Counted from the stretch's first letter, positions 16,711 through 27,892 are shown. The stretch: 64,000 nucleotides of DNA from Trueperaceae bacterium (GCA_011390455.1 JAABSI010000002.1:22130-86129), one strand, 5' to 3'. The notes: generated from the sequence alone by a model not told the origin. Translations and numbers: made by a program.

Positions 16711-17702
16711 CAGGCGTAGGCCTGCGGCGCCTCACCCCCGGGGCCGGGGAAGATGGCGTCGAGCTGCGCGAGCACCTGTTCGTCGAGCGTCAGGGCCGTC
16801 GCGCGGACCGCGCTCTCGAGCTGGTCGAGCGTGCGCGGGCCGATGATCGGGGCCGTGACGACGGGCTGGTGCAGCAGCCACGCGAGCGCCACGGTGGCCG
16901 GCTCCTCGCCCATCTCGTGGCACAGCGCCTCGTAGCGCTCGAGCTGGGTCCGCTTCGCCTCGACCTGCTTCTTGATCCCGTCCGACACGCGCCGGCCCTC
17001 CTCGAGCTTGCCGAGGACGCCGCCCAGTAGCCCGCCACCCAAGGGGCTCCAGGGGATCAGGCCGAGGCCGTAATGGCGGCTGGCGGGGATCACCTCGAGC
17101 TCGACCATGCGGTTGTCGAGGTGGTAGATGCTCTGCTCGCTCACGAGCCCCATGCGGCCGCGGCGATCGGCCTCCTGGCAGGCGGTGGCGATGTCCCAGC
17201 CGGCGAAGTTCGACGAGCCCACGTAGACGACCTTGCCCTGCTGCACCAGCGCGTCGAAGGCTTGCCAGATCTCGTCCCAGGGGCATTCGCGGTCGACGTG
17301 GTGCATCTGGTACAGGTCGATGTGGTCGGTCTGCAAGCGCCGCAGGCTCCCCTCGGCGTGCTTGCGGATCTTGTAGGCCGAGAGGCTGCGGCCGTCGCTG
17401 TTGGGCTCCGGGCGGCGACCGGCCTCGGTCGGGTTGTAGACCTTGGTGGCGAGCACCACCGCGTCGCGGCGGCCGTCGCCCTGGGCGAACCATTCGCCCA
17501 CCAGGGATTCGGTGAGGCCGCGCTGGTCGGGCCCGCCGTAGACGTCGGCGGTGTCGAAGAAGTTGATGCCGAGCTCGAGGGCCCGGTCCATGATCGCGAA
17601 CGACTCGTCGCGACCGGTCTGCCAGCCGAAGTTCATGGTGCCGAGGCACAGGTTGCTGACGAGGACGCCGTGCTTGCCGAGGCGGCGGTGCTGGACGCTC
17701 AT
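16707..17702 (-). CDS. aldo/keto reductase
   Basis: The 331-residue protein begins MSVQHRRLGKHGVLVSNLCLG. The AKR tetrad is intact: Asp and Tyr in FFDTADVYGGPDQRG, Lys in VLATKVYNP and His in DLYQMHHVDREC, with the NADPH site near IIGPRTLDQLESAVRA. It probably reduces an aldehyde or ketosugar; the specificity is unknown. An AAGGAG ribosome site lies upstream. It overlaps the downstream glycoside-hydrolase start, so the two are co-translated. A 68-bp gap separates it from the end of the upstream stressosome operon on the same strand. Confidence 0.92.
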   Translation of the reverse strand: MSVQHRRLGKHGVLVSNLCLGTMNFGWQTGRDESFAIMDRALELGINFFDTADVYGGPDQRGLTESLVGEWFAQGDGRRDAVVLATKVYNPTEAGRRPEPNSDGRSLSAYKIRKHAEGSLRRLQTDHIDLYQMHHVDRECPWDEIWQAFDALVQQGKVVYVGSSNFAGWDIATACQEADRRGRMGLVSEQSIYHLDNRMVELEVIPASRHYGLGLIPWSPLGGGLLGGVLGKLEEGRRVSDGIKKQVEAKRTQLERYEALCHEMGEEPATVALAWLLHQPVVTAPIIGPRTLDQLESAVRATALTLDEQVLAQLDAIFPGPGGEAPQAYAW

Positions 17703-17770
17703 GAGGTGCTCCTTCCGGGAGTCGGTGGAACGGTGGGCTTCGCCCCCCACCATACGTCCGGGGTGGCGGC

Positions 17771-19885
17771 TTACTCGGACGGCTGCGCGCGGAGGGGCTC
17801 GAGCGCGGCGAACAGGGCGCGGTGCTCGTCGGCGAGCACGTCGGCGGCATCGGTCACCGCCCGCGACGCGGCGCCCGTCCTCAGCGCGCTCTCGAGCCCT
17901 TCCGCGGCGTCGGCCAGGGGGCCGGCCCCGAGGCAGGCCGCCAGCCCGCGCAGCGTGTGCGCGGCGCGCTCGGCGGCGGGCGCCTCGCCGACGGCCAGGG
18001 CATCGGCGATGCGCGCGGGCACCCCGCGTTGATCGTCGAGGAAGCGGCGCAGGAAGTCGAGGTAGAGGTCGGCGCGGCCGCGGGTGAAGCGCAGCCCGCG
18101 GTCGATGTCGAGGCCCGCGACGTCGCGAGGCAGGAGCGCGTCGGCGTCCGGGGCCGACGTCGGGGTCGCGTGCGCCCCCGACGCCGCGCCGACGGGCGCC
18201 GGCGCCTGCGACGGGCGGCCGTCCCGGGCGACGGGTGCAGCGCCCTCGTCCCGCTCCGGCAGCCACGCCTGGAGCGCCCGCCACAGCTCCTCGGGTTCGA
18301 TGGGCTTGGTCACCACGTCGTCCATGCCTGCGGCGAGGTAGGCCTCGCGGTCGCCGGGCAGCGCGTTGGCCGTCATGGCGAGCACCGGGACCGCCCGCAG
18401 CGTGGGGTCGCGGCGCAGCTCGCGGGTGGCGCTGAGCCCGTCCATCACCGGCATCTGGACGTCCATCAAGACGAGCGCGTAGCGCTGGCGGCGCAGCGCC
18501 TCGAGCGCCTGTCGCCCATCGCCCACCACGTCCGGCGTCAGCCCCACCTCCTGGAGCAGCGCGACGGCCACCTCCTGGTTGAGCGCGTTGTCCTCGACCA
18601 CCAGCACCTTGGACACCGGATCGAACGCGGGGGCGGACGCCGGCGCCACGCGCCCCGGTGCCCGCTGCCGCTCCGCCGGCACCGTCGCCTGGTCGAGGTG
18701 CCCGAAGCGCGCCGTGAACCAGAAGGTCGACCCGGCGCCCGGGCGGCTGTCGACGCCGATCTCGCCTTGCATCAACTGCACCAGACTCTTGCTGATCGCC
18801 AACCCGAGCCCGGTGCCGCCGAAGCGCCGCGTGATGGTCGCGTCCGCCTGCGTGAAGCTCGAGAAGAGGCCGCGGCGCTGGTCGGTCGTGAGGCCGATGC
18901 CGGTGTCGCGCACCGCGAAGCGCAGGGCGACCGCGTCGGCCGGCGCCTCGCGGCGCCGCACGGTAATGGCGACCTCGCCGGCCTCGGTGAACTTCACGGC
19001 GTTGCTCGCCAGGTTCACGAGCACCTGGCGAAGCCGCAGCGCGTCGCCCTCGACCACGTCGGGCACGTCGTCGGCGACGTCGAGCGTCAGGCCGAGCCCC
19101 TTGGCGGCGCAGGCGCCCCCCACGAGCGTCGCGACGTCGTCGAGCACGTCGGCGACCGACAGCGCCTCGGGCTGCAGCGCCACCTTGCCGGCCTCGAGCT
19201 TGGAGTAGTCGAGCACGTCGTCGATGATCGCGAGCAGGTGGCGCGACGACGCCTCGATCTTCTCCAGGTAGTCGCGCTGCTCGCGGCTGAGGTCGGTGGC
19301 GAGCGCGCGCCGGTTCATCCCCAGGATCGCGTTCATGGGGGTGCGGATCTCGTGGCTCATGTTCGCCAGGAAGCGCGCCTTGGCCTCGCCGGCCTCGCGC
19401 GCCTGGTCGGTCGTGCGGCGCAGCGCCTCGTGGCTCGCCTCGAGGCGCGCGAAGAGCTCCTCGCGCGAGTGCGCCTCCAGGAGCGCGCGCGCTCGCTCCA
19501 CGGCGTCGATCGCGATCTCCTGGACGCGCAGGGCGTAGTTCAGTCGACGGGCCCCCGGCCCGGCCGCGGGCGCCGGCGTCAGCGCGGCGGGCGGACGTTC
19601 GCCGACATCGGCCTCGTGCGCGTCCCACGCGAAGGCGAACGCGATCTCGGGGCCGGCCACGGCGCGCTCGAGCAGCAGGTCGACGCGCCCCGCGTGCGCG
19701 TGCCGTTCCAGCCAGCGGGCGACGTCCGAGACCTCGCCGGCGATCCGGGTCGCCAGGTCGCGGCCGGCGCCGAGCGCCGACACCACGTCGAAGGCCTTGC
19801 GCCGCATCCGCGCCCGTCCGTCCTGGGCGATCGTCAGGCCGCCCAGTTGGACGGCGGCGCCGGCGCTCGATCCGCCGGCGTTCAC
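17771..19885 (-). CDS. hybrid histidine kinase with REC and HPt domains
   Basis: GTG 19885 opens a 704-residue soluble protein. It has an N-terminal region of about 165 residues of unknown fold ending in coiled coil. HisKA follows with the phosphoacceptor in NMSHEIRTPMNAILG (His 178), then HATPase_c with NLASNAVKFT, DTGIGL, GGTGLGLAI. A receiver domain comes next (VLVVEDNALNQEVAVALLQ, LVLMDVQMPVMDGL, Lys in VVTKP), then an HPt domain with AAHTLRGLAACLGA. No transmembrane segment is present. The start overlaps the stop of the kinase-phosphatase gene (GTGA), so it is the last gene of the stressosome operon and probably its output. Confidence 0.9.
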   Translation of the reverse strand: MNAGGSSAGAAVQLGGLTIAQDGRARMRRKAFDVVSALGAGRDLATRIAGEVSDVARWLERHAHAGRVDLLLERAVAGPEIAFAFAWDAHEADVGERPPAALTPAPAAGPGARRLNYALRVQEIAIDAVERARALLEAHSREELFARLEASHEALRRTTDQAREAGEAKARFLANMSHEIRTPMNAILGMNRRALATDLSREQRDYLEKIEASSRHLLAIIDDVLDYSKLEAGKVALQPEALSVADVLDDVATLVGGACAAKGLGLTLDVADDVPDVVEGDALRLRQVLVNLASNAVKFTEAGEVAITVRRREAPADAVALRFAVRDTGIGLTTDQRRGLFSSFTQADATITRRFGGTGLGLAISKSLVQLMQGEIGVDSRPGAGSTFWFTARFGHLDQATVPAERQRAPGRVAPASAPAFDPVSKVLVVEDNALNQEVAVALLQEVGLTPDVVGDGRQALEALRRQRYALVLMDVQMPVMDGLSATRELRRDPTLRAVPVLAMTANALPGDREAYLAAGMDDVVTKPIEPEELWRALQAWLPERDEGAAPVARDGRPSQAPAPVGAASGAHATPTSAPDADALLPRDVAGLDIDRGLRFTRGRADLYLDFLRRFLDDQRGVPARIADALAVGEAPAAERAAHTLRGLAACLGAGPLADAAEGLESALRTGAASRAVTDAADVLADEHRALFAALEPLRAQPSE

Positions 19886-20955
19886 GGCCGCCACCGCGCC
19901 ACCAGGCAGGCGGCGTCGTCGAGCGGCTTGGCGTGCGCCGCGATCAAGCGCTCCGCCAGGGCGGCGGGGGCGACCGCGCCCACGGTGCTCGGGCGCGCAG
20001 CGGCCGCCACGGATCCGACCAACGCGCTCGGGAGTCCATCGGTCCACAGGAGCAGCAGGTCGCCCGGCTGGAGCGGGGCGCGCTGCACGAACGGCGTGGG
20101 CCAACGGCGGCCCAGCACGCCGTCGCGCGACACCCCGACGAAGCGGTGCCTGCCGACGACCGCGGCGCGCACGTTGCCCACCGCGAGGTAGCGGAACTCG
20201 TCGCGCTCGGGGTCGAGGACCGCGAGGCCGACGGCGGCGCCGATGGTGCCGACGCACTGCTCGTGGAGGGCGTGCGCCAGCGCGGCGACGTCGTCCGGCT
20301 CGGTCGCGGTGGCGAAGCGCTCGCGCAGCCGCGCCACGAGCTCGCGGCCGAGCGCGTGCGCCGCCGGGCCGTGGCCGCTGGCGTCGAAGATCCCGATCAG
20401 CACGCGATCGCCTCGGTCGACGATCGCGACGTGGTCGCCGCCCAGGCGCTGGCCGGGGCGTGGGCGCAGCACCGCGGCCGCCGACCAGCCCGCGCCCGCC
20501 CCCGTGAGCGGCGGTTCGGCGACGTCGCGCTCGCTCTCGCGCGACGGCCCCGTCCAGCGCTTGCGCACGTGGACCGTCGTGCCGCCACCGGGGGTGGCGA
20601 CGATCTCGAGCTCGTCGGCCATCCGCCGCACGCCGGGCAGCCCGAGGCCGAGCGTGCGGCCGCTGCTGTAGTGGTCGGTGAGCGCCAGCGCGACGTCGGC
20701 GATGCCCGGGCCGGCGTCGCGCGCGGTGATCTGGACGCCCGGTCCGTCGCCCGAGCGCAGACGCTCGAGCTCGAGGGTGCCGCGCACGGCGTACTTGAGC
20801 ATGTTCGAGCCGAGCTCGCTCACGATCGTCGCCACCACCGAACGCTCCAGGTCCGAGGCGCCGCGCAGCAGCGCCGAGCGCTGGCTCCGCAGCACCGCGA
20901 GCTGCAGGTCGAGCGGGCGCGCGATCTCGAAGCGTTCGGCGTCCGCGGCGATCAC
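19882..20955 (-). CDS. RsbT-type kinase fused to RsbX-like PP2C phosphatase
   Basis: GTG 20955 opens a 357-residue protein. The N-terminal half (about 1-140) is a GHKL ATPase like RsbT: N-box VSELGSNMLKYAV, then DAGPGIADVALALTDHYSSG and GLGLPGVRRMADELEIV. The C-terminal half is a SpoIIE/RsbX-type PP2C phosphatase with FDASGHGPAAHALG, LLLWTDGLPSAL and LDDAACLVARW as metal-binding Asp motifs. In stressosomes RsbT phosphorylates RsbR/RsbS and RsbX removes the phosphate; here both activities are on one chain. Start and stop overlap both neighbouring genes by GTGA. Confidence 0.88.
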   Translation of the reverse strand: MIAADAERFEIARPLDLQLAVLRSQRSALLRGASDLERSVVATIVSELGSNMLKYAVRGTLELERLRSGDGPGVQITARDAGPGIADVALALTDHYSSGRTLGLGLPGVRRMADELEIVATPGGGTTVHVRKRWTGPSRESERDVAEPPLTGAGAGWSAAAVLRPRPGQRLGGDHVAIVDRGDRVLIGIFDASGHGPAAHALGRELVARLRERFATATEPDDVAALAHALHEQCVGTIGAAVGLAVLDPERDEFRYLAVGNVRAAVVGRHRFVGVSRDGVLGRRWPTPFVQRAPLQPGDLLLLWTDGLPSALVGSVAAAARPSTVGAVAPAALAERLIAAHAKPLDDAACLVARWRP

Positions 20956-21380
20956 CCGCCGGGCTCCAGCGGCGCCTCGGGCGCTGCGGACCCCGAGGCG
21001 GACTCGGCGGCGAGCGCCCCGAGCGCGTCGTCGAGGGTTCCGAACGCCTCGAAGGCGCTCGTGTCCAGGTCGGCATCGACGAGGTAGCGCACGAGGCCGG
21101 CGGACAACCCCACCAGCATGGGGCGCACGCCGAGCCAGGCGGTGGCGCGCGCGACGGACGCCAACGCGCCGAACTCGTGCGCATCGACGACGTCGAGGCC
21201 CGAGGCCTCGAACACGACCGCCCGGACGCCGGCGTGCCGCACCTGCTCGAGCGCGCGGCCCCGCAGCGCGCCCAGGGCGTCGTCGTCGAGTTCGCGCGGC
21301 AAGGCGACGATCAGCGCGTCGCCCACCCGCGTGATGGTGGGCCCCACGCCCCCCGACCAGGTCTCGCGCGCGCCGGCCAT
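20952..21380 (-). CDS. rsbS: RsbS-like STAS protein lacking the phospho-Ser
   Basis: The 142-residue STAS protein begins MAGARETWSGGVGPTITRV. The pattern of LIVALPRELDDDALGAL and VVFEASGLDVVDAHEFGAL aligns with RsbS of Bacillus, including the strand leading to the phosphorylated loop. Where RsbS has IDS with Ser59, this protein has VDA (Ala 67). The operon position between rsbR and the RsbT-type gene supports the RsbS assignment. AAGGACG overlapping the rsbR stop serves as ribosome site, and the gap to rsbR is 11 nt. Confidence 0.85.
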   Translation of the reverse strand: MAGARETWSGGVGPTITRVGDALIVALPRELDDDALGALRGRALEQVRHAGVRAVVFEASGLDVVDAHEFGALASVARATAWLGVRPMLVGLSAGLVRYLVDADLDTSAFEAFGTLDDALGALAAESASGSAAPEAPLEPGG

Positions 21381-21391
21381 CGCTGCGTCCT

Positions 21392-22336
21392 TCAGCGGGT
21401 GGCGGCGGCGGCGCCGCGGGCCCCGAGCCGCTCGGCGTCGCCGACGAGGGTGAGGGCGATCTCGAAGGCGTCGCGGAGGGTGGCCGTGGTGCGGATCTGG
21501 CCGATGCCGACGCCGAGCTCCACCATGGTGAAGGCGATCTCGGGCGAGATGCCCGAGACGATCGCCTCACAACCCATCAGGCGGGTCGCCTGGGTGATCT
21601 TGACCAACTGGTTCGCGACCGCGGTGTCGACCGTCCGGACGCCGCTGATGTCGAGCATGAAGACCTTGGTGCGGGTCTCGGAGATCATCGACAGCGTCTT
21701 GGTCATGATCTCCTGCGTCCGGCTCGAGTCCAGCACGCCGATCAGCGGCAGCAGCAGGATGCCTTCCCAGATCGGCGTGACCGGCGTCGCCTGCTCCAGG
21801 AGCGCTTCGCTGCGCGCTTCGAGGCGGGCGTTGTCCTCGGCGGCGTCCTCGGCCGCCCGCTTCTGGGTGGCGTGGATCTGCTCGAGCACCAGGTGGGTGT
21901 CGAGGAAGATCAGCTTCTCGATCGCCGCCGCCATCGCCTCGAGCCGCTCCGGCCGGGGTCGCACGGCCGCCAACCGCTCTTGCAGCAGCCGGTCGGACAT
22001 GAACATGCCCGAGAGGTAGATGAGGTTGGGCAGGTCGATGCGACCGTGCACCGCGCCCACGTGGCGGCGCGCGGCGATGTAGCCGTCGTCGACGACCCCG
22101 GAAAGGAAGGTCGTCCAGTGGCGCGCTTGGTGCCGTTGCACGTGCGCGAGCAGTTCGTCGGCGTCGCCGAAGAAGGTCTCGAACTCCTCGTGCCCGCGCA
22201 GCCAGACGTACCAGTCGCGCACGAAGTCCTCGACGTGGGGCACGAGGTGGGTGCCGGCCTCGCGGACGAGCTCGAGGTCGCCATCGGTGAGGTCGAAGGT
22301 GGCGAGGATCTTCGCGCGGTCGAGCGGCTGGGTCAT
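21392..22336 (-). CDS. rsbR: RsbR-type stressosome sensor with globin domain
   Basis: The 314-residue protein begins MTQPLDRAKILATFDLTDG. Residues 1-155 are a globin-coupled-sensor fold, and RRHVGAVHGRIDLPNLIYL contains the His (residue 98) at the proximal heme-ligand position of the VxxHxxI motif. After a helical linker comes a STAS domain (about 185-300) with LPLIGVLDSSRTQ and LDISGVRTVDTAVANQLVK. Thr 238 matches RsbR Thr205, while the Thr171 position is Ser 204. It heads the operon, with GAGGAG upstream, and would form the stressosome core with RsbS. Confidence 0.9.
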   Translation of the reverse strand: MTQPLDRAKILATFDLTDGDLELVREAGTHLVPHVEDFVRDWYVWLRGHEEFETFFGDADELLAHVQRHQARHWTTFLSGVVDDGYIAARRHVGAVHGRIDLPNLIYLSGMFMSDRLLQERLAAVRPRPERLEAMAAAIEKLIFLDTHLVLEQIHATQKRAAEDAAEDNARLEARSEALLEQATPVTPIWEGILLLPLIGVLDSSRTQEIMTKTLSMISETRTKVFMLDISGVRTVDTAVANQLVKITQATRLMGCEAIVSGISPEIAFTMVELGVGIGQIRTTATLRDAFEIALTLVGDAERLGARGAAAATR

Positions 22337-22475
22337 CGGGCGGCTCCTCGGGGCAGGGGCGTCGCCGGCACGGGACCTTTCCCGGGGCGCGGTCGCGGGG
22401 TCGGATACCCATACCACGACCGCCACCGCGGCTCACGTGCGCGGCGTCAGCGGCCGCCCGAGGAGCAGCTTCGGT

Positions 22476-22625
22476 TCAGACGACCTTGCGGCCGGTCAGC
22501 AAGCGCACGAGGAACAAGACGACGGCGACGACGAGCAGGATGTAGATGAAGCCGCCGAGCGTGGTGCCGGTGACGAGACCGAGCAACCAGAGGACGAGCA
22601 GGACGATCGCGATGGTCATGAGCAT
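22476..22625 (-). CDS. Lmo0937-like small membrane protein
   Basis: This 49-residue protein begins MLMTIAIVLLVLWLLGLVTG and has two hydrophobic helices joined by TTLGGFIYILLV, ending LLTGRKVV. Length and the WLLGLVT-TLGGFIYILL pattern match the Lmo0937/DUF5670 family of tiny membrane proteins often linked with stress responses; function unknown. A GGAAGGGGGA ribosome site precedes ATG 22625. It lies 139 bp upstream of the rsbR start on the same strand. Confidence 0.85.
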   Translation of the reverse strand: MLMTIAIVLLVLWLLGLVTGTTLGGFIYILLVVAVVLFLVRLLTGRKVV

Positions 22626-22755
22626 GGGGTCCCCCTTCCGGGGAGCGACCGGAGACGAACGCGCCGGCGACGCGGAGGGGCCTTCGTGGGTCCTCGATGC
22701 ATCATGGGGCTTCCACCGGTCCGCCTCCGCGCATCGGACACATCGCGCGGGTTCG

Positions 22756-23286
22756 CTAACCCCGGTCGCGTCCGATCCGCATCCGCGCCATGACGTTCCC
22801 ACGGGTCGTCTGGTAGCGCACGACGCCCGCGACGTGCACGAGCAGGAGCGCCGTGAAGGCGTACGCCCCGACCATGTGTCCATCTCGCGATTGGGTGACG
22901 GCCAGGGTCGCCGGTGGGGCCTCGCCCGCCTGCAACACGGGCGTCAGGTCGTTCTGGAGGATGGCCCCCATGCCGGAGAGCGCGAGCAGCAGGGGGAACA
23001 CCGCGATGGTCCACTGCACCGCGCCGTGCAGGCGCACGTTCCACGGGGCGAGCCCGGGCGGCGTCGGGACGGGGCGGCGCACCTTGAGCACCAGCCGGAC
23101 GAGCACCAGCGCGACCACGGTCCAGCCGACGACCAGATGCGCCTGGTACAGGCCGAGGCGCAGGCCGTCGTCGAGCGTCCGCGCCATGATCAGGCCGGTC
23201 GGGATCATCGTCAGGATCAGCGCGGTGATGGCCCAGTGCAGCGACTGGCGGGCACGCGGGAACGGGTCGAGGTGCGGTCGGTCCAT
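22756..23286 (-). CDS. cytochrome b561-family membrane protein
   Basis: The 176-residue protein begins MDRPHLDPFPRARQSLHWA. Four transmembrane helices carry potential heme-ligating His residues: SLHWAITALILTM (helix 1), QAHLVVGWTVVAL (helix 2), RLHGAVQWTIAVF (helix 3) and DGHMVGAYAFTALLLVHVAG (helix 4). This fits prokaryotic cytochrome b561, a quinol-oxidising membrane cytochrome. GAGGAGA lies upstream. The gene is divergent from the histidine phosphatase gene. Confidence 0.88.
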   Translation of the reverse strand: MDRPHLDPFPRARQSLHWAITALILTMIPTGLIMARTLDDGLRLGLYQAHLVVGWTVVALVLVRLVLKVRRPVPTPPGLAPWNVRLHGAVQWTIAVFPLLLALSGMGAILQNDLTPVLQAGEAPPATLAVTQSRDGHMVGAYAFTALLLVHVAGVVRYQTTRGNVMARMRIGRDRG

Positions 23287-23346
23287 GGCGGTCTCCTCGG
23301 CGCCGAAGCGGCGGCGGTGGGGGTGGCGCCACGCTACCCTGCCGCC

Positions 23347-23385
23347 CGTGGGGTCCGCGCGTGGGGTCCGTGCGTGGGGTCCGCG
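23347..23385. repeat. 13-bp tandem repeat, 3 copies
   Basis: CGTGGGGTCCGCG units run head to tail at 23347-23359, 23360-23372 (one G/T change) and 23373-23385. They lie in the divergent promoter region between the cytochrome b561 and histidine phosphatase genes. Confidence 0.88.
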
Positions 23386-23414
23386 CCCGGGCGCCAGGGT
23401 GCGATGCTGGGCGG

Positions 23415-24014
23415 ATGCTGGAACTCTGGCTCGTCCGCCACGGCGTCACCGACTGGAACCTCGCGGAGCGCATCCAAGGGTGGTCCGACCCGCCGCTGAA
23501 CGCGGCCGGTCGCGCCCAGGCCGAGCGTTTGGCGCCGCGCCTGGCCGGGATCGCCTTCGACCGCGTCGTGTCCTCCGACCTCGATCGCGCCCGGACCACC
23601 GCGGCGCTCGCGCTGCCCGATGCCGACGTGGAGCTCGACCCACGCCTGCGGGAACTGAACTACGGCGCCTTCGACGGGGCGACCTGGGCCGACCTCGCGA
23701 AGGGCGCGTTGGCGGAGGCGGCGGCCCACTGGCGCGCCGATCGGCAGCGGCGCCGGATCTCGGGCGGCGAGTCGTTCGACGACCTGGCCGCGCGGGTCGC
23801 CGACTTCCGCGCCGACCTGCCGGCGGCGGGTCGGGTGATCGCGTTCGCCCACTCGGGCACCATCAACACCGCGCTCCACGGCGTGCTGGGCCATCCCAAG
23901 GGAAGGGGCTGGCGCCTCCAGATCGCGAACACCGGCATCTCCGTGCTCCGCTTCGAGGCGGGGCGCACGACGATCGTGACCCTCAACGACCATGCCCATC
24001 TGCGCGAGGGGTAG
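23415..24014 (+). CDS. histidine phosphatase family protein
   Basis: The 199-residue protein begins MLELWLVRHGVTDWNLAERI with the catalytic RHG motif. Further motifs are SSDLDRARTTAAL, LRELNYGAFDG, and a second His in IAFAHSGTINTAL. It is a phosphoglycerate-mutase-like phosphatase, for example of the alpha-ribazole phosphatase/PhoE type; the natural substrate is unknown. ATG 23415 is chosen because the upstream frame is tandem-repeat sequence and a GATGCT hexamer lies 6 nt before it, a near match to the leaderless pattern. Confidence 0.9.
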   Translation: MLELWLVRHGVTDWNLAERIQGWSDPPLNAAGRAQAERLAPRLAGIAFDRVVSSDLDRARTTAALALPDADVELDPRLRELNYGAFDGATWADLAKGALAEAAAHWRADRQRRRISGGESFDDLAARVADFRADLPAAGRVIAFAHSGTINTALHGVLGHPKGRGWRLQIANTGISVLRFEAGRTTIVTLNDHAHLREG

Positions 24015-24074
24015 CGCGCGGTACGGTGCGGGCACGCCCACGCGCACCGTCCCTCACCACGCCGGAGGTCCCTC

Positions 24075-24899
24075 GTGATCCAGCTCCGCCGCCTGCTTGC
24101 CCTCGCCTCGTGCTCGCTGCTCGCCGCCTGTGGTGCGCCCAGCGGCGGCGCGCCCACCGGGGAAAGCCCGGTCGTCCTGGACGCCGCCTGCCCCGACGCG
24201 CCGGCGCTGCCGACCGGGCTCGACCTCGACGCCTTCTACACCAAGTACTGCGTCGCCGACGGGGTGGCGATCGTCGCCTCGGACGAGGTGCCCGACGAAG
24301 CGCTCCAACGCGCGCAGGTGCTCGTCGCCGCGATGCTCGCGCCGGTGCGCGACGACGCGGTGGCTGCGATCCAGGACGCCCGGGTGCGCGTCGGCGTGAT
24401 CGGGGTCGGCCAGGTGACGACCGACCTGCCCGAGCACGCCGACCTGAACGAAGCCTTCCCGCTGGACGAGGGCGATTGGGACACGCGCACGCGCGGCGTG
24501 GCCGCCACCCTGGCGCGCCCGCTGACCTCGGCGGCCGAGGAGAACCTGCTGTGCGCGCCGGGCGACGTCTACGCGGGGGAGAGCATCCTGGTGCACGAGT
24601 TCGCGCACACGGTCCACGAGCAGGGGGTCGCGGCGGTGGACTCGACCTTCCGCCCAGACCTGGACGTCGCGTACGCCGCGGCGCTCGCGGCCGGCACCTG
24701 GAGCGGCACCTATGCCGCGACCGATGCGCTCGAGTACTGGGCCGAGGGGGTCCAGAGCTACTTCGAGGTCAACGGCGCCAACGACGCCAGCCATGGCGAC
24801 ATCGCGACCCGTGCGCTGCTCGCGCAGCGCGACCCCGCGCTCTTCGCGCTGGTCGACGAGGTCTTCGCCGGCGCGCCGGTCCTCGAGCTCTGCCCGTGA
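24075..24899 (+). CDS. zinc-metalloprotease-like lipoprotein
   Basis: GTG 24075, with GGAGGT upstream, opens a 274-residue protein beginning MIQLRRLLALASCSLLAAC, whose lipobox LAAC predicts a lipid anchor. A gluzincin-like zinc site is visible: ESILVHEFAHTVHEQG (HEFAH, near residue 177) with a downstream Glu candidate in DALEYWAEGVQSYFE. This suggests a surface metalloprotease of unknown family. The stop codon lies in the left arm of a strong hairpin. Confidence 0.8.
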   Translation: MIQLRRLLALASCSLLAACGAPSGGAPTGESPVVLDAACPDAPALPTGLDLDAFYTKYCVADGVAIVASDEVPDEALQRAQVLVAAMLAPVRDDAVAAIQDARVRVGVIGVGQVTTDLPEHADLNEAFPLDEGDWDTRTRGVAATLARPLTSAAEENLLCAPGDVYAGESILVHEFAHTVHEQGVAAVDSTFRPDLDVAYAAALAAGTWSGTYAATDALEYWAEGVQSYFEVNGANDASHGDIATRALLAQRDPALFALVDEVFAGAPVLELCP

Positions 24900-24928
24900 C
24901 GGCCGGCCCCCACCGGGGGCCGGCCGTC
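24898..24928. terminator. strong bidirectional GC hairpin
   Basis: A perfect 14-bp stem pairs 24898-24911 with 24915-24928 around the loop ACC. It lies between the convergent ends of the lipoprotein (stop at 24897-24899) and the P-type ATPase (stop at 24943). No long T tract follows (GTTG), but the position suits a terminator for both genes. Confidence 0.7.
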
Positions 24929-24942
24929 GTTGCGGCCCTGGC

Positions 24943-27696
<2,754 letters not shown>

Positions 27697-27892
27697 GGCG
27701 GCTCCGTTCGGACGAGGGGTCGGCGGCCCGGGTCGATTCCCTCCAGGGTACCCATCGTGAAATAGGGCACATGCCCCGCTGTGCGCCCACCCACGCCCGA
27801 GCCGCACCCGTGCCCGGTGCCCGGGGCGCCGTGCCCGTCGGGCCGGTGCTAGGTTGGACATCGCCCACGAGCGCAACGTAGGGAGGAAGGCC

